A program made the position numbers and the translations under genes. DNA of 43,971 nucleotides from Armatimonadota bacterium. GTDB lineage: Bacteria > Armatimonadota > Fimbriimonadia > Fimbriimonadales > Fimbriimonadaceae. Position 1 is the stretch's first letter. The number at the start of each line of letters is the position of its first letter. The stretch covers positions 1 through 43,971 of the forward strand of contig JAGQUX010000022.1 of NCBI GenBank assembly GCA_020438215.1, given 5' to 3'. Of the stretch, positions 1 through 6,842 are shown piece after piece. The notes under the pieces are model-generated. The model was not told the origin of the DNA. It ran no database searches and was given only the letters and a program-made list of their open reading frames with translations.

Positions 1-811
1 TGAAGACAGGTGTGATTTCGATGAGGAACTCGTTATATCCCTCAATATTCACGTTTTGCCACTCATCATCATCATAGGCTTCGCGGTTCTCCATAGCTTG
101 AATACGTTCGAAGACTTGGTTTGCCACGTAGTCGCTGAGCGTAATCGGGTGTTGAAAGTCAGTTACCTGATTTTTGACCCACTCAACATCCGCTTTGGAT
201 GCTTTAGGATGAATCAGAACTGCGTGATATCGCTCTAGTAAATCGACGCAAGAACCAAATTGCACCGCGAGTGACATTTGCTCGTTATCAGACTTGATAT
301 GCTGCAGAAACTCGGAGGATATCTCCATCGCTTTCCGGGCTTCTGAAAGATCTCCATCCAGAAGCTTTTGCCGTGCGTATTGATCGAGCCCATCCAGGAA
401 AATGGAAGTTGTTCGAGATCGAGCGATCTCCAAAATGTCTCGTTCGACTAGAGGTATTAAGCCTTCTTTGGGAATCGCACTCAGAACTTCTTGGTATGCC
501 TCAGGTTTTGTGGCGATCGTCTGCATAATGACCGTGCCGTCTCGAGAAGAAACAGCTGCATTGATGTCCGGTTGACTCTCAATTGCGCGGTCATAGACAG
601 AGACCTCCTCTCCCGTATTGGGAGTGGAAGGCGCCATGACGTAGCCAGCGGTCTCAACCGCCAACGAATTCGCCTTGAGCGCTTTGAGGGCAGCACCGTA
701 TTCCTTACTCTCAAGCGCTTTTGCTTTGACAATCCCCGGGCCACGAACCACAGCGAAAGAGAGGGCAGTAACTCCCAAAATACCAAGCAAAACTTTGCGA
801 AACGTCGTCAT
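1..811 (-). CDS. Exported/membrane-anchored protein of unknown function, C-terminus cut by window edge
   Basis: The frame is open from the ATG at 811 to the window edge, giving about 270 residues with no stop, so the gene is partial. The N-terminus (MTTFRKVLLGILGVTALSF) is a short basic segment followed by a hydrophobic stretch, fitting a signal peptide or N-terminal anchor. The rest is hydrophilic, helical-looking and acidic, with a Lys/Ala/Glu-rich part near residues 30-50; I recognise no domain. A good ribosome binding site (GAGGAGG) lies about 11 bases before the ATG. The gene starts 23 bp after the stop of the ATPase at 835-2103 and is probably co-transcribed with it, so a role in the same envelope or pilus process is possible. 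That link is inference from position only. Confidence 0.7.
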   Translation of the reverse strand, partial: MTTFRKVLLGILGVTALSFAVVRGPGIVKAKALESKEYGAALKALKANSLAVETAGYVMAPSTPNTGEEVSVYDRAIESQPDINAAVSSRDGTVIMQTIATKPEAYQEVLSAIPKEGLIPLVERDILEIARSRTTSIFLDGLDQYARQKLLDGDLSEARKAMEISSEFLQHIKSDNEQMSLAVQFGSCVDLLERYHAVLIHPKASKADVEWVKNQVTDFQHPITLSDYVANQVFERIQAMENREAYDDDEWQNVNIEGYNEFLIEITPVF

Positions 812-834
812 ATCAAAGAGCCTCCTCAGGCAAA

Positions 835-2103
835 TTAGTCGATCGCTTGGGTGAGAACGGCCTTGGCAACTTCATCTGGAGTTGTCAAACCACGCAGAAC
901 CTTTTGTTTCCCATCTTCCATCATTGTATGGAAGCCCTGATTCCGAGCAGCATTCAGCACGTCTTCGTACGATCCACCTGCCGCAACTACATTTTTGAAC
1001 TCTCGGTTCCCGGTAATCAATTCAAAGACACCAATTCGACCTTTGAAGCCAGTTCCGCGGCAGTTCTCACAGCCCTTGCCTTTCAGCAAAGTTGCGCCCG
1101 GCATATCCGCCCCGGAAATACCAAGAGTCTCGAGTTCTTCACGCGGGTAAGGGAATGGCTCGGCGCATTTCGGACAGTTGCGACGGACAAGTCGTTGCGC
1201 CATGATCGCAACAATAACCGCACTGACCAAGTACGACTCGGCATCCATATCCACCATACGACCAATCGCTTCAATCGCGTTATTGGTGTGGAGCGTGGAC
1301 ATAACCAAGTGTCCGGTGAGACCCGCTTGAATCGCAATAGCGAGCGAATCTGGGTCGCGGATTTCACCAACCATCATAACATCAGGGTCTTGACGGAGGA
1401 ACGCACGCATGACGCGTGGGAACGGCATTTTTTCCGTTACACCAACCTGGGCGATATTGTTATCAAATTCGTATTCGATTGGGTCTTCAACCGTCACGAT
1501 GTTTCGCGTCTTGGAATCTAGCTGGTTCAGCGATGCGTAGAGCGTGGACGTCTTACCGGAACCGGTTGGACCGGTAACAAGGATCAATCCGTAAGGGACT
1601 CCAATCGCTTCGCGCCACTTTGCCTCGACTTCCGGGATCATCCCGAGGTCGGCAAGATTGACCTTCATAGATTCAGGGTCGAGAAGACGCATGACGAACT
1701 TCTCACCATTCAAACACGGCACACACGAAGCACGAGCGGAAAGCCGTCGCCCGTTGTACTCCATGTCAATTCGTCCGTCTTGAGGCTCGCGCTGCTCATC
1801 AATACGCATACTCGCTGCGAGCTTGAGACGAGCCAAGACGTTCTGAGCTTGTTCTGGAGGAAGCTGACCGTTGTCATGCAGTACACCGTCCTGACGGAAG
1901 CGAATACGAAGCTGATCGCGTTCCGGCTGGAGGTGGATGTCGCTCGTTGCGGTATCGAGCGCGTTCATCATGATGTTGTCAACAATGTTGACGGCGAGAG
2001 AGACTTCTTCGCCCCCCATCTCGCGCATTTGCCCTTGTTCGCGGATAATGAGTCGGAACTTCTTTGCCGCTCCCCAGTTGCCAGTTTCCTGCGTGACGTC
2101 CAT
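835..2103 (-). CDS. GspE/PilB-family secretion or pilus assembly ATPase, short form lacking the N-terminal domain
   Basis: This 422-aa protein carries the motor core of type II secretion/type IV pilus assembly ATPases. Visible landmarks are TSDIHLQP near residues 53-60, Walker A GPTGSGKT at 178-185, the Asp box around VEDPIEYEF at 205-213, Walker B with VGEIRD at 245-250, the His box STLHTN at 269-274, and a C4 zinc motif (C310, C313, C345, C348). The C4 motif is found in GspE/PilB and is absent from PilT retraction ATPases. Family members usually have about 500-570 residues; this one lacks the roughly 100-residue N-terminal domain that docks to the inner-membrane partner. It lies far from the main secretion operon (27583-39509), which has its own 518-aa GspE. 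It may drive a second pilus or competence system, or act as an accessory motor. Confidence 0.9.
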   Translation of the reverse strand: MDVTQETGNWGAAKKFRLIIREQGQMREMGGEEVSLAVNIVDNIMMNALDTATSDIHLQPERDQLRIRFRQDGVLHDNGQLPPEQAQNVLARLKLAASMRIDEQREPQDGRIDMEYNGRRLSARASCVPCLNGEKFVMRLLDPESMKVNLADLGMIPEVEAKWREAIGVPYGLILVTGPTGSGKTSTLYASLNQLDSKTRNIVTVEDPIEYEFDNNIAQVGVTEKMPFPRVMRAFLRQDPDVMMVGEIRDPDSLAIAIQAGLTGHLVMSTLHTNNAIEAIGRMVDMDAESYLVSAVIVAIMAQRLVRRNCPKCAEPFPYPREELETLGISGADMPGATLLKGKGCENCRGTGFKGRIGVFELITGNREFKNVVAAGGSYEDVLNAARNQGFHTMMEDGKQKVLRGLTTPDEVAKAVLTQAID

Positions 2104-2181
2104 AATCGTGAACCTTCATCATACAATAACTTGCTTCAGATTCAAACGAATTGAAAGATGAATCCAGGGAAATTTAGCGGG

Positions 2182-3111
2182 TTATCGTGCGTCGGGGGGA
2201 AGTGGCGGCCCTGCCTTCGGGCAGAAAAGCACCTTAGCAAACATCGCCGCCTTGCTACGGAATCGCTTGACTAGCCCGAGAGTTAAGATCGTAGCCAGCC
2301 CCCAGATTTCCATGCGCTTTTTGGCACCCATCCGATTCCAGAATAGACACCAGCGGCGGGGCCATTCTCCGTGATGGAGTTGGAAGTAAAGCTCCTTTCC
2401 GCGGTTATAGCGAGCGATCGATTCCCAGCGGGTCGCGGTGGAGCTTGCGCCGAGTTCATGGACGAACTCGGCTTCTGGGGCATACATGATCTTGCCGTGC
2501 TTTGCCAGCCGATGGCACAGTTCAGTGTCCTCGCAATAGAGGAAGAACTGCTCGTTGAACCGCTCGACAGGGCGGAGCATTAGGCAGGCACCCATCACCT
2601 GAGCGACTTCATGGGGGCCATTGCCTTGTGCGGCGAGGCGACTAGAAATCCAATACGGTGAGAACAGTTTGGAGTTTGGGAAGATTTTCTCGAGCCAGGT
2701 TTGCTCACAGAACACCGCCCAAAGCGTGAGTGGGTTACAGGCTGATTCTTGAATACGACCATCGGGGAAGAGGAGTTTTCCTCCGCAAGCGATCACCGAT
2801 TCATCTTCCATCACTTGCGCGAGTTTGGCGATGGCCCCCGGCTTGGGGCGGGCATCACTGTTCAAGAGAAGGGCAACGTCGCCGGTCATCGCATCCATTC
2901 CTTGATTGTTTGCGGCACCAAACCCTCGGTTCTTGTTGTTGCGAATGAGCTTGACATTCGGAAAATCGGACTCGATCATCTCCGGGCTACCGTCTTTGGA
3001 GGCGTTGTCAACGACGATCACCTCGTGAACATCCTCAGATGCTAACGCCTGCAACCCCTGCCGAAGTAGGTCGCTCGTATTATAGGAAACAATGATTACG
3101 CTAACTCGCAC
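2182..3111 (-). CDS. Family 2 glycosyltransferase (rhamnosyltransferase-like)
   Basis: This 309-aa protein has a GT-A fold N-terminus: VSVIIVSYNTSDLL at residues 3-16, VIVVDNASKDGS near 32-43, a nucleotide/metal-binding region ending in LLLNSDARP near 81-89, and the acceptor-region motif FFLYCEDTELCHR near 190-202. This arrangement is typical of COG1216-type transferases that add rhamnose or similar sugars to cell-surface polysaccharides. The acceptor is unknown. The C-terminus contains a moderately hydrophobic stretch (ATILTLGLV) that may touch the inner membrane. The start is GTG at 3111, preceded by AGG. It is divergent from greA with a 44-bp gap and is the first gene of a minus-strand run toward the orphan ATPase, 78 bp away. 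Confidence 0.9.
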   Translation of the reverse strand: MRVSVIIVSYNTSDLLRQGLQALASEDVHEVIVVDNASKDGSPEMIESDFPNVKLIRNNKNRGFGAANNQGMDAMTGDVALLLNSDARPKPGAIAKLAQVMEDESVIACGGKLLFPDGRIQESACNPLTLWAVFCEQTWLEKIFPNSKLFSPYWISSRLAAQGNGPHEVAQVMGACLMLRPVERFNEQFFLYCEDTELCHRLAKHGKIMYAPEAEFVHELGASSTATRWESIARYNRGKELYFQLHHGEWPRRWCLFWNRMGAKKRMEIWGLATILTLGLVKRFRSKAAMFAKVLFCPKAGPPLPPDAR

Positions 3112-3155
3112 AACGAACCTGCCGTATTTTATCGCTAGAGTAAAATGAGGTTTCC

Positions 3156-3623
3156 ATGTCGGATGAAATGATCTTGTCCCCTGAGGGGCTGGAAAAGCTC
3201 AAAAAGGAGCTGGAATTCTTGAAAGGTGATGAGCGCCAGCGCATCGCGGAAAATATTCGCGAGGCAAAGTCGCACGGTGACCTTCGAGAAAACGCAATGT
3301 ACCACGAGGCAAAACTGAATCAGACTCGTTTGGAAAGCCGCATTGCCGAAATTGAGGCGGTTTTGAACCATGCTAAGGTCATTGAAAAACCAGAAGGCTT
3401 TACGGGAATCCACCTGGGAAGCATGGTCAAATTGCTCGACAAAGAGTTTGGCGATGAGTTGAGCATCGAACTTGTTGGTGCATTTGAAGCCGACCCGACT
3501 ATGGACAAAATATCCGTTTCTTCACCAATGGGCGCCGCCCTAATGGGGAAGGAAGCAGGTGATGAGATCGAATTTGAAACGCCGGGAGGCACCAATCGCT
3601 TCAAAGTTCTGGAAATTAGCTAG
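3156..3623 (+). CDS. greA: Transcription elongation factor GreA
   Basis: GreA enters the secondary channel of RNA polymerase and stimulates cleavage of backtracked transcripts. The 155-residue length is normal (about 155-160). The N-terminal coiled coil runs to about residue 75 and includes LEKLKKELEFLKGDERQ and the acidic tip area GDLRENAMYHEAK, which holds the conserved D and E that coordinate catalytic Mg. The C-terminal FKBP-like domain ends in the conserved VSSPMGAALMGKEAGDEIEF. A GAGG ribosome binding site precedes the ATG. The last 62 bases overlap the start of the downstream lipoprotein gene in another frame, suggesting translational coupling. Confidence 0.97.
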   Translation: MSDEMILSPEGLEKLKKELEFLKGDERQRIAENIREAKSHGDLRENAMYHEAKLNQTRLESRIAEIEAVLNHAKVIEKPEGFTGIHLGSMVKLLDKEFGDELSIELVGAFEADPTMDKISVSSPMGAALMGKEAGDEIEFETPGGTNRFKVLEIS

Positions 3624-4260
3624 CGGCTGTTTTGTTGCAATTGCCTTCGTCGGGTGTGGAAGTAGCGAGATTGCCCAGATCGAAGGGGAAGAAAAAGCAG
3701 CCCCTACGATTGAGAACATCGCGCTGAGCCCGACCGATCTTGCATCTCCATTTGCGCTGTATTACGATGATGTGACGATCCGACCCGGTATGCCGCTGGA
3801 CGTTGCCCTGAGCGGATCGCTGGCAAAGCCAGACACAGCAACCTCGCTGACGGAAATCCCTCCCAAGTTTAGTAAGAACTTCAAGGTGCTGGGATGGGAA
3901 ACCCCCGAGCGCACAGTCGTCGCTCTTGGGAGCCGCGATGGTCTCGTATTGGCGATGGATACGCGGGAGAAGATCAAGATTGATGAGGCGCGAAATGAGA
4001 TTGAGGCTTATACCGTGCAGTACGGTAAGCCACTCACGATCACCAGCCAGCACTCCACCTATGCTTTCTGGACAGATGGCAATATCCGTCTCATGGTGCT
4101 GGATTTTGAAGATACTGTTTCCGGGAACCGGAGCATGACCACCGCACTTGGACACACCTGGTGCATGGATGCTCTGCGAATGTCGCCCGAGGCCGCGCAC
4201 AACGATGCTAACTTAGCCGAAAAACTTTTGAAAGATCGGGAAGCATCTGGAAACGAATAG
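3562..4260 (+). CDS. Predicted lipoprotein of unknown function, overlapping greA
   Basis: This 232-aa protein starts at an ATG inside the 3' end of greA (62-nt overlap, different frame), with a purine-rich GGAAGCAGG just before it. A basic n-region (NLKRRE...KFWK) leads into a hydrophobic stretch ending in the lipobox F-V-G-C (Cys at residue 32), then Gly-Ser-Ser. Cleavage and lipidation by the Lgt/Lsp pathway are therefore likely. Asp is not at position +2, so outer-membrane sorting is plausible. The mature part looks beta-rich and has no motif I recognise; it contains repeated hydrophobic strands and an Ile/Glu-rich linker after the Cys. The pairing with greA is probably genomic rather than functional. 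Confidence 0.75.
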   Translation: MRSNLKRREAPIASKFWKLASGCFVAIAFVGCGSSEIAQIEGEEKAAPTIENIALSPTDLASPFALYYDDVTIRPGMPLDVALSGSLAKPDTATSLTEIPPKFSKNFKVLGWETPERTVVALGSRDGLVLAMDTREKIKIDEARNEIEAYTVQYGKPLTITSQHSTYAFWTDGNIRLMVLDFEDTVSGNRSMTTALGHTWCMDALRMSPEAAHNDANLAEKLLKDREASGNE

Positions 4261-4274
4261 CCCGACTCCTTCGT

Positions 4275-4494
4275 TATAATAGGCAGGCGCGCAGTTCTGA
4301 AACACGGATTGGGCGTCAAATCTTAACCCATAGGAGGTGGTGCTAGATAAATGATTAATCGTAAACGCCTCCCGGGAAGTCGCGGGTTTTAGTCAACCAG
4401 CTGACAACAGTTTGGTTCGATCATGAACCAGACCTCTCGGGAAAAATCGAAACAACCCTCGCGTTGCATACTGCGGCCCGGGGGTTTTGATTTT
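4275..4494 (+). ncRNA. Candidate structured RNA or long leader upstream of the small-protein operon
   Basis: The 307-bp gap 4261-4567 is not empty. TATAAT at 4275-4280 could be a -10 element, though no clear -35 was found. Downstream are GTCA/TGAC (4392-4405) and TGGTTC/GAACCA (about 4413-4430) hairpins. They are enclosed by a possible 8-bp long-range stem between 4369-4376 (CTCCCGGG) and 4477-4484 (CCCGGGGG, one G-T pair), followed by a T-rich stretch (TTTTGATTTTTG). This resembles a self-contained RNA of about 200 nt with an intrinsic terminator, or a cis-regulatory leader of the operon at 4568-5896. No known family (6S, tmRNA, SRP, RNase P) was recognised. The alternative pairing CGCAGT 4289-4294 with ACTGCG 4470-4475 competes with the long stem. 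Confidence 0.3.
4351..4392 (+). CDS. Possible 13-residue basic leader peptide
   Basis: An ATG at 4351 opens a 13-codon frame (MINRKRLPGSRGF, stop TAG at 4390). It is preceded by the strongest Shine-Dalgarno match in the area, AGGAGGTG, ending about 11 bases before the ATG, which is longer than ideal. Five of the 13 residues are Arg or Lys. The frame sits inside the possible structured leader and covers one side of its 8-bp long-range stem, the layout of a translation-sensing leader peptide. It could equally be chance, since a frame this short has little coding evidence. Confidence 0.25.
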   Translation: MINRKRLPGSRGF

Positions 4495-4567
4495 TGTTGG
4501 GAATGAAATGTGTTTCGGAGTTGTTGGGAACAGTGTGGGTGAGCATCAGTCCTTTCAAGAGACACCA

Positions 4568-4900
4568 GTGAAGAAGGATCGCCGATTGCCGATCATCGGG
4601 TGCATTGCGTTTTTAGCACTCTTTCTTCTCGGCCCAGCTTTTTCTGACTATATCAACCAGCGCCGGAAGATTGTTGTCGTCGTAAATGATCTCCCTACGC
4701 CTGTGCAATTCAAGTCATCAGTTGTGGGTTGGAAGGAATTTCAACACGGAGATTATTTATCCAAGCGGACGCTCTGGCCTGGCTCGGCTAGTTTCCGCGT
4801 GAAGATTGATGGCAAGGACATGAAGGTGAACTGCACGAAGAATGGGAAATGGCAGGATGATGATCTTTGTCAGGTCTTGCTGAGCGAGGTTTCGCCGTGA
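4568..4900 (+). CDS. Small membrane-anchored protein, first of four coupled exported genes
   Basis: The frame is open from 4487, but the segment before 4568 has no signal-like character. GTG at 4568 gives MKKDRRLPIIGCIAFLALFL, a textbook basic-plus-hydrophobic anchor, with AAGAGA upstream. The product is 110 aa: an N-terminal membrane segment (residues 8-24), then a small beta-rich extracytoplasmic domain starting KIVVVVNDLPTPVQF and ending in a short hydrophobic strand (CQVLLSE). Two cysteines lie in the last third. Its stop overlaps the next start as GTGA. The same anchor, N-containing strand and terminal hydrophobic strand recur in the next three genes, suggesting divergent paralogues. Function is unknown. 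Confidence 0.65.
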   Translation: MKKDRRLPIIGCIAFLALFLLGPAFSDYINQRRKIVVVVNDLPTPVQFKSSVVGWKEFQHGDYLSKRTLWPGSASFRVKIDGKDMKVNCTKNGKWQDDDLCQVLLSEVSP

Positions 4901-5250
4901 GGTGGTTGGGATTCTTTGCACTGGCAACGTGTTTTTTGGCTTTGTCCGGGTGTAGTTGGATCAGCCCAGCTTACATTCTCAATTTGACTGGCGAAACGCT
5001 ACGGATCGGAGGGAGTACTGAGGCGTCGGGAGAGGTTTTTGAACCTGGCAAAGCATATTTAGGGCATGCATGGTGTAGCAAGGATATTGAATTTGTTGTA
5101 TGGACAAAAGATTCTCAGTATGAGTTTCGGTTGGAAGAAATAGAACGTTTTGAGGTTGGGAGTAGAGACTACTATTTGGTTTTGATTCCGGAGAGCTTGA
5201 ATCCAGACCCAGCGAAGCGGAAGTTCGGGCGAAACGCGAGGAAAAGGTGA
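4897..5250 (+). CDS. Small predicted lipoprotein, second of four coupled exported genes
   Basis: The start is GTG at 4897, inside the GTGA overlap with the upstream stop; this begins just before a clean signal (VRWLGFFALATCFLALSGCSW). An in-frame ATG at 4867 would need a 34-nt overlap and is less likely. The lipobox L-S-G-C places the lipidated Cys near residue 19. The 117-aa product continues with a small beta domain starting AYILNLTGETLRIGG and ending DYYLVLIPE plus a basic tail. It is translationally coupled on both sides. I recognise no family; its resemblance to its neighbours is in layout more than in identity. Confidence 0.7.
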   Translation: MRWLGFFALATCFLALSGCSWISPAYILNLTGETLRIGGSTEASGEVFEPGKAYLGHAWCSKDIEFVVWTKDSQYEFRLEEIERFEVGSRDYYLVLIPESLNPDPAKRKFGRNARKR

Positions 5251-5552
5251 GCAAACAAAGCCCTTTGGTCACTTCCTTTTTCTGGCTTTTAGTCATTTCT
5301 GGAGTGGCGGTGGTTGCCGTTTTCTTCCTCACAAACACACGCTCCATCGTCTTCGCAAACCCGACCAGTGATGCCGTTTCCGTCCGCTACAAAGGCGAAC
5401 AGTTCACTGTGCCAGCAAAGGATATTTATGTTCAGCGCGCCCAAGTGAAGGACATGATTCGCTACGAGGTGAATGGCGTTTCCAAGGAGGATGATGCTGA
5501 TAAATCGAAGGTTGGCAGTGACTATCTCATCATGCTCGGAGGGGAGGAATGA
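5247..5552 (+). CDS. Small membrane-anchored protein, third of four coupled exported genes
   Basis: The product is 101 aa from GTG at 5247, again in a GTGA overlap with the preceding stop. One strong membrane segment (about residues 10-29, FFWLLVISGVAVVAVFFL) is followed by an exported beta-rich domain starting SIVFANPTSDAVSV and ending DYLIMLGGEE. The lack of a Cys after the membrane segment suggests it stays as an N-terminal anchor rather than a lipoprotein. This gives the operon an alternating order: anchor, lipoprotein, anchor, lipoprotein. Function is unknown. The coupling implies similar amounts of all four proteins and possibly a complex. Confidence 0.7.
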   Translation: MSKQSPLVTSFFWLLVISGVAVVAVFFLTNTRSIVFANPTSDAVSVRYKGEQFTVPAKDIYVQRAQVKDMIRYEVNGVSKEDDADKSKVGSDYLIMLGGEE

Positions 5553-5896
5553 GGCTGATCGCCCTCATATGCTTTTGCCTCGTGTTCTTCGCGGGGTGTA
5601 GCCGTTCAACTACCCAGATGGTGATCAATCTGAGTGACCACGAAGTCACCATCGCAGACTATGAAACGAGAGGCAAGCTTTGGACGGAAACCATAAGAGT
5701 CAATGAAGCCACGGGAAGCAGCACGCTTCATTTCCTTTGGAGGAGGACAGGCGCCAAAGTGTATCAAGGGATCAATCCGAGGTTGGGAAGTGACACCCTG
5801 CTTCACCATAATTCCGGCGATTTGAAGGTTTGGGTGATCACCAATCAGTCATTCGAATCTTCGGAATCCGAATCAGATAGTAAGAACTCCGAATAA
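5549..5896 (+). CDS. Small predicted lipoprotein with acidic tail, fourth of four coupled exported genes
   Basis: The product is 115 aa from ATG at 5549, in an ATGA overlap with the upstream stop; GGAGGGGAGGA precedes it as a strong ribosome binding site. The signal MRLIALICFCLVFFAGC has a lipobox F-A-G-C with Cys near residue 17. A beta-rich domain follows (QMVINLSDHEVTIADYE ... LKVWVITNQ), matching the layout of the three preceding proteins. The C-terminus is a Ser/Glu/Asp tail (ESSESESDSKNSE). The last 52 bases overlap, on the opposite strand, the end of the convergent SpoU methyltransferase gene, whose own tail is also Ser/Asp/Glu-rich. Confidence 0.75.
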   Translation: MRLIALICFCLVFFAGCSRSTTQMVINLSDHEVTIADYETRGKLWTETIRVNEATGSSTLHFLWRRTGAKVYQGINPRLGSDTLLHHNSGDLKVWVITNQSFESSESESDSKNSE

Positions 5897-6531
5897 TCTG
5901 CTTCTGGTATTTGGAGGAGCTTCCGGCTGGCATTCCGAGCGGGCTCAAACTGAGGATGAGCCCGGCGATACGCCTCTACCATTCGATCAATCGTGATTGC
6001 GGCGGCACTATACACATTGAGTGAAGTCGTGAGTCCGTACATGGGGATTGCGATGCACTCATCACATTTCTGCTCCATGATTGACGGCAAGCCCTGAAGC
6101 TCACGCCCGAGAATGAGTGTGGCGGGGAACAGCCAATCAATCTCTTGCACCGGAACCGCGCGGTCACAGAGCGTGAGCCCATAGATTTTGCGCCCGGCGG
6201 CCTTCTGCTTATCAACCTCCGTGTACACATCACCAAACTGCCAGTCGAGCCATTGCTGGGCACCCCGGACGCCGGACATATCGAAGGTGTCATCTTCTTC
6301 TGCCTCGAACATCAGACTTTCGAGCCGGTACGCCTCAGCGAGTCGAATGAGCCCACCGTGATTGGCCGCTTTGTTCATCCGGCAAGCAACAATCTTGATC
6401 GGAGCGCGGGGAAGAGTCTCGTACGCTTCTTTGAGCCCAGGATCACTCTGAAAAGCCCGCGCCGCTTTCCATGCTGCATTCATCGCTTCATGGAGCCGCT
6501 TTTTGCGCTGGGGGTGGCGAAGTCTTCTCAT
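5845..6531 (-). CDS. SpoU/TrmH-family RNA 2'-O-methyltransferase
   Basis: The 228-aa product is read from ATG at 6531. The frame is open further upstream to 6927, but that part shows no domain and runs antisense through the small gene at 6627-6842. The three SpoU signatures are present: N-KAANHGGLIRLAEA (motif 1, with the catalytic-type Asn/Arg), LILGRELQGLP (motif 2) and IPMYGLTTSLNVYSAAAI (motif 3). These form the trefoil-knot AdoMet site that methylates ribose 2'-OH in tRNA or rRNA. The target nucleotide cannot be told from sequence alone. A positively charged N-terminus (RRLRHPQRKKRLHE) fits RNA binding. The C-terminus ends in SDSDSEDSND and overlaps the convergent lipoprotein gene by 52 nt. 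Confidence 0.9.
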   Translation of the reverse strand: MRRLRHPQRKKRLHEAMNAAWKAARAFQSDPGLKEAYETLPRAPIKIVACRMNKAANHGGLIRLAEAYRLESLMFEAEEDDTFDMSGVRGAQQWLDWQFGDVYTEVDKQKAAGRKIYGLTLCDRAVPVQEIDWLFPATLILGRELQGLPSIMEQKCDECIAIPMYGLTTSLNVYSAAAITIDRMVEAYRRAHPQFEPARNASRKLLQIPEADYSEFLLSDSDSEDSND

Positions 6532-6626
6532 GGGTTTCTCAGGAATCCTAGTAATTCTGTACGGACGAGGCCAGTAATTTTCTCCGAATATGAGTTCATA
6601 CCCAAGGATTGGGTTGAGGTGCACGG

Positions 6627-6842
6627 ATGGCACGCAAACACTTGAAAGTCGTGCGGTTGTTGGAGCCGGAACTCTGTATGGAGTGCCGTTTTTCGCAGAC
6701 CGCCAATGTGGAACTCGCCGACGGCACGTTCCAGCGGATGATCCATTGCCGCCGCAAAGACTGCGATAACTGGGATTACCAGAGCGCAGAGAATGCGAAG
6801 TCTTTGCAATCGGAAGATCAATCGCTGGATGATGCCGCTTAG
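6627..6842 (+). CDS. Small four-cysteine protein, possible zinc-binding domain
   Basis: A 71-aa frame with a convincing upstream GAGGTG. Four cysteines (C17, C20, C41, C46) fall in two clusters, CMEC and HCRRKDC, separated by about 20 residues, which suggests a small zinc ribbon. The N-terminus is basic (ARKHLKVVR) and the C-terminus acidic ([13 protein letters not shown]). It is divergent from the SpoU gene (95-bp gap) and converges with trmFO, overlapping it by 4 nt. No signal peptide is visible, so it is probably cytoplasmic. The function is unknown; a nucleic-acid-binding or regulatory role is only a guess. Confidence 0.6.
   Translation: MARKHLKVVRLLEPELCMECRFSQTANVELADGTFQRMIHCRRKDCDNWDYQSAENAKSLQSEDQSLDDAA

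Noticed and set aside
847-1521. 224-codon plus-strand open frame
   Set aside because: Antisense to the orphan ATPase, whose motifs are unmistakable.
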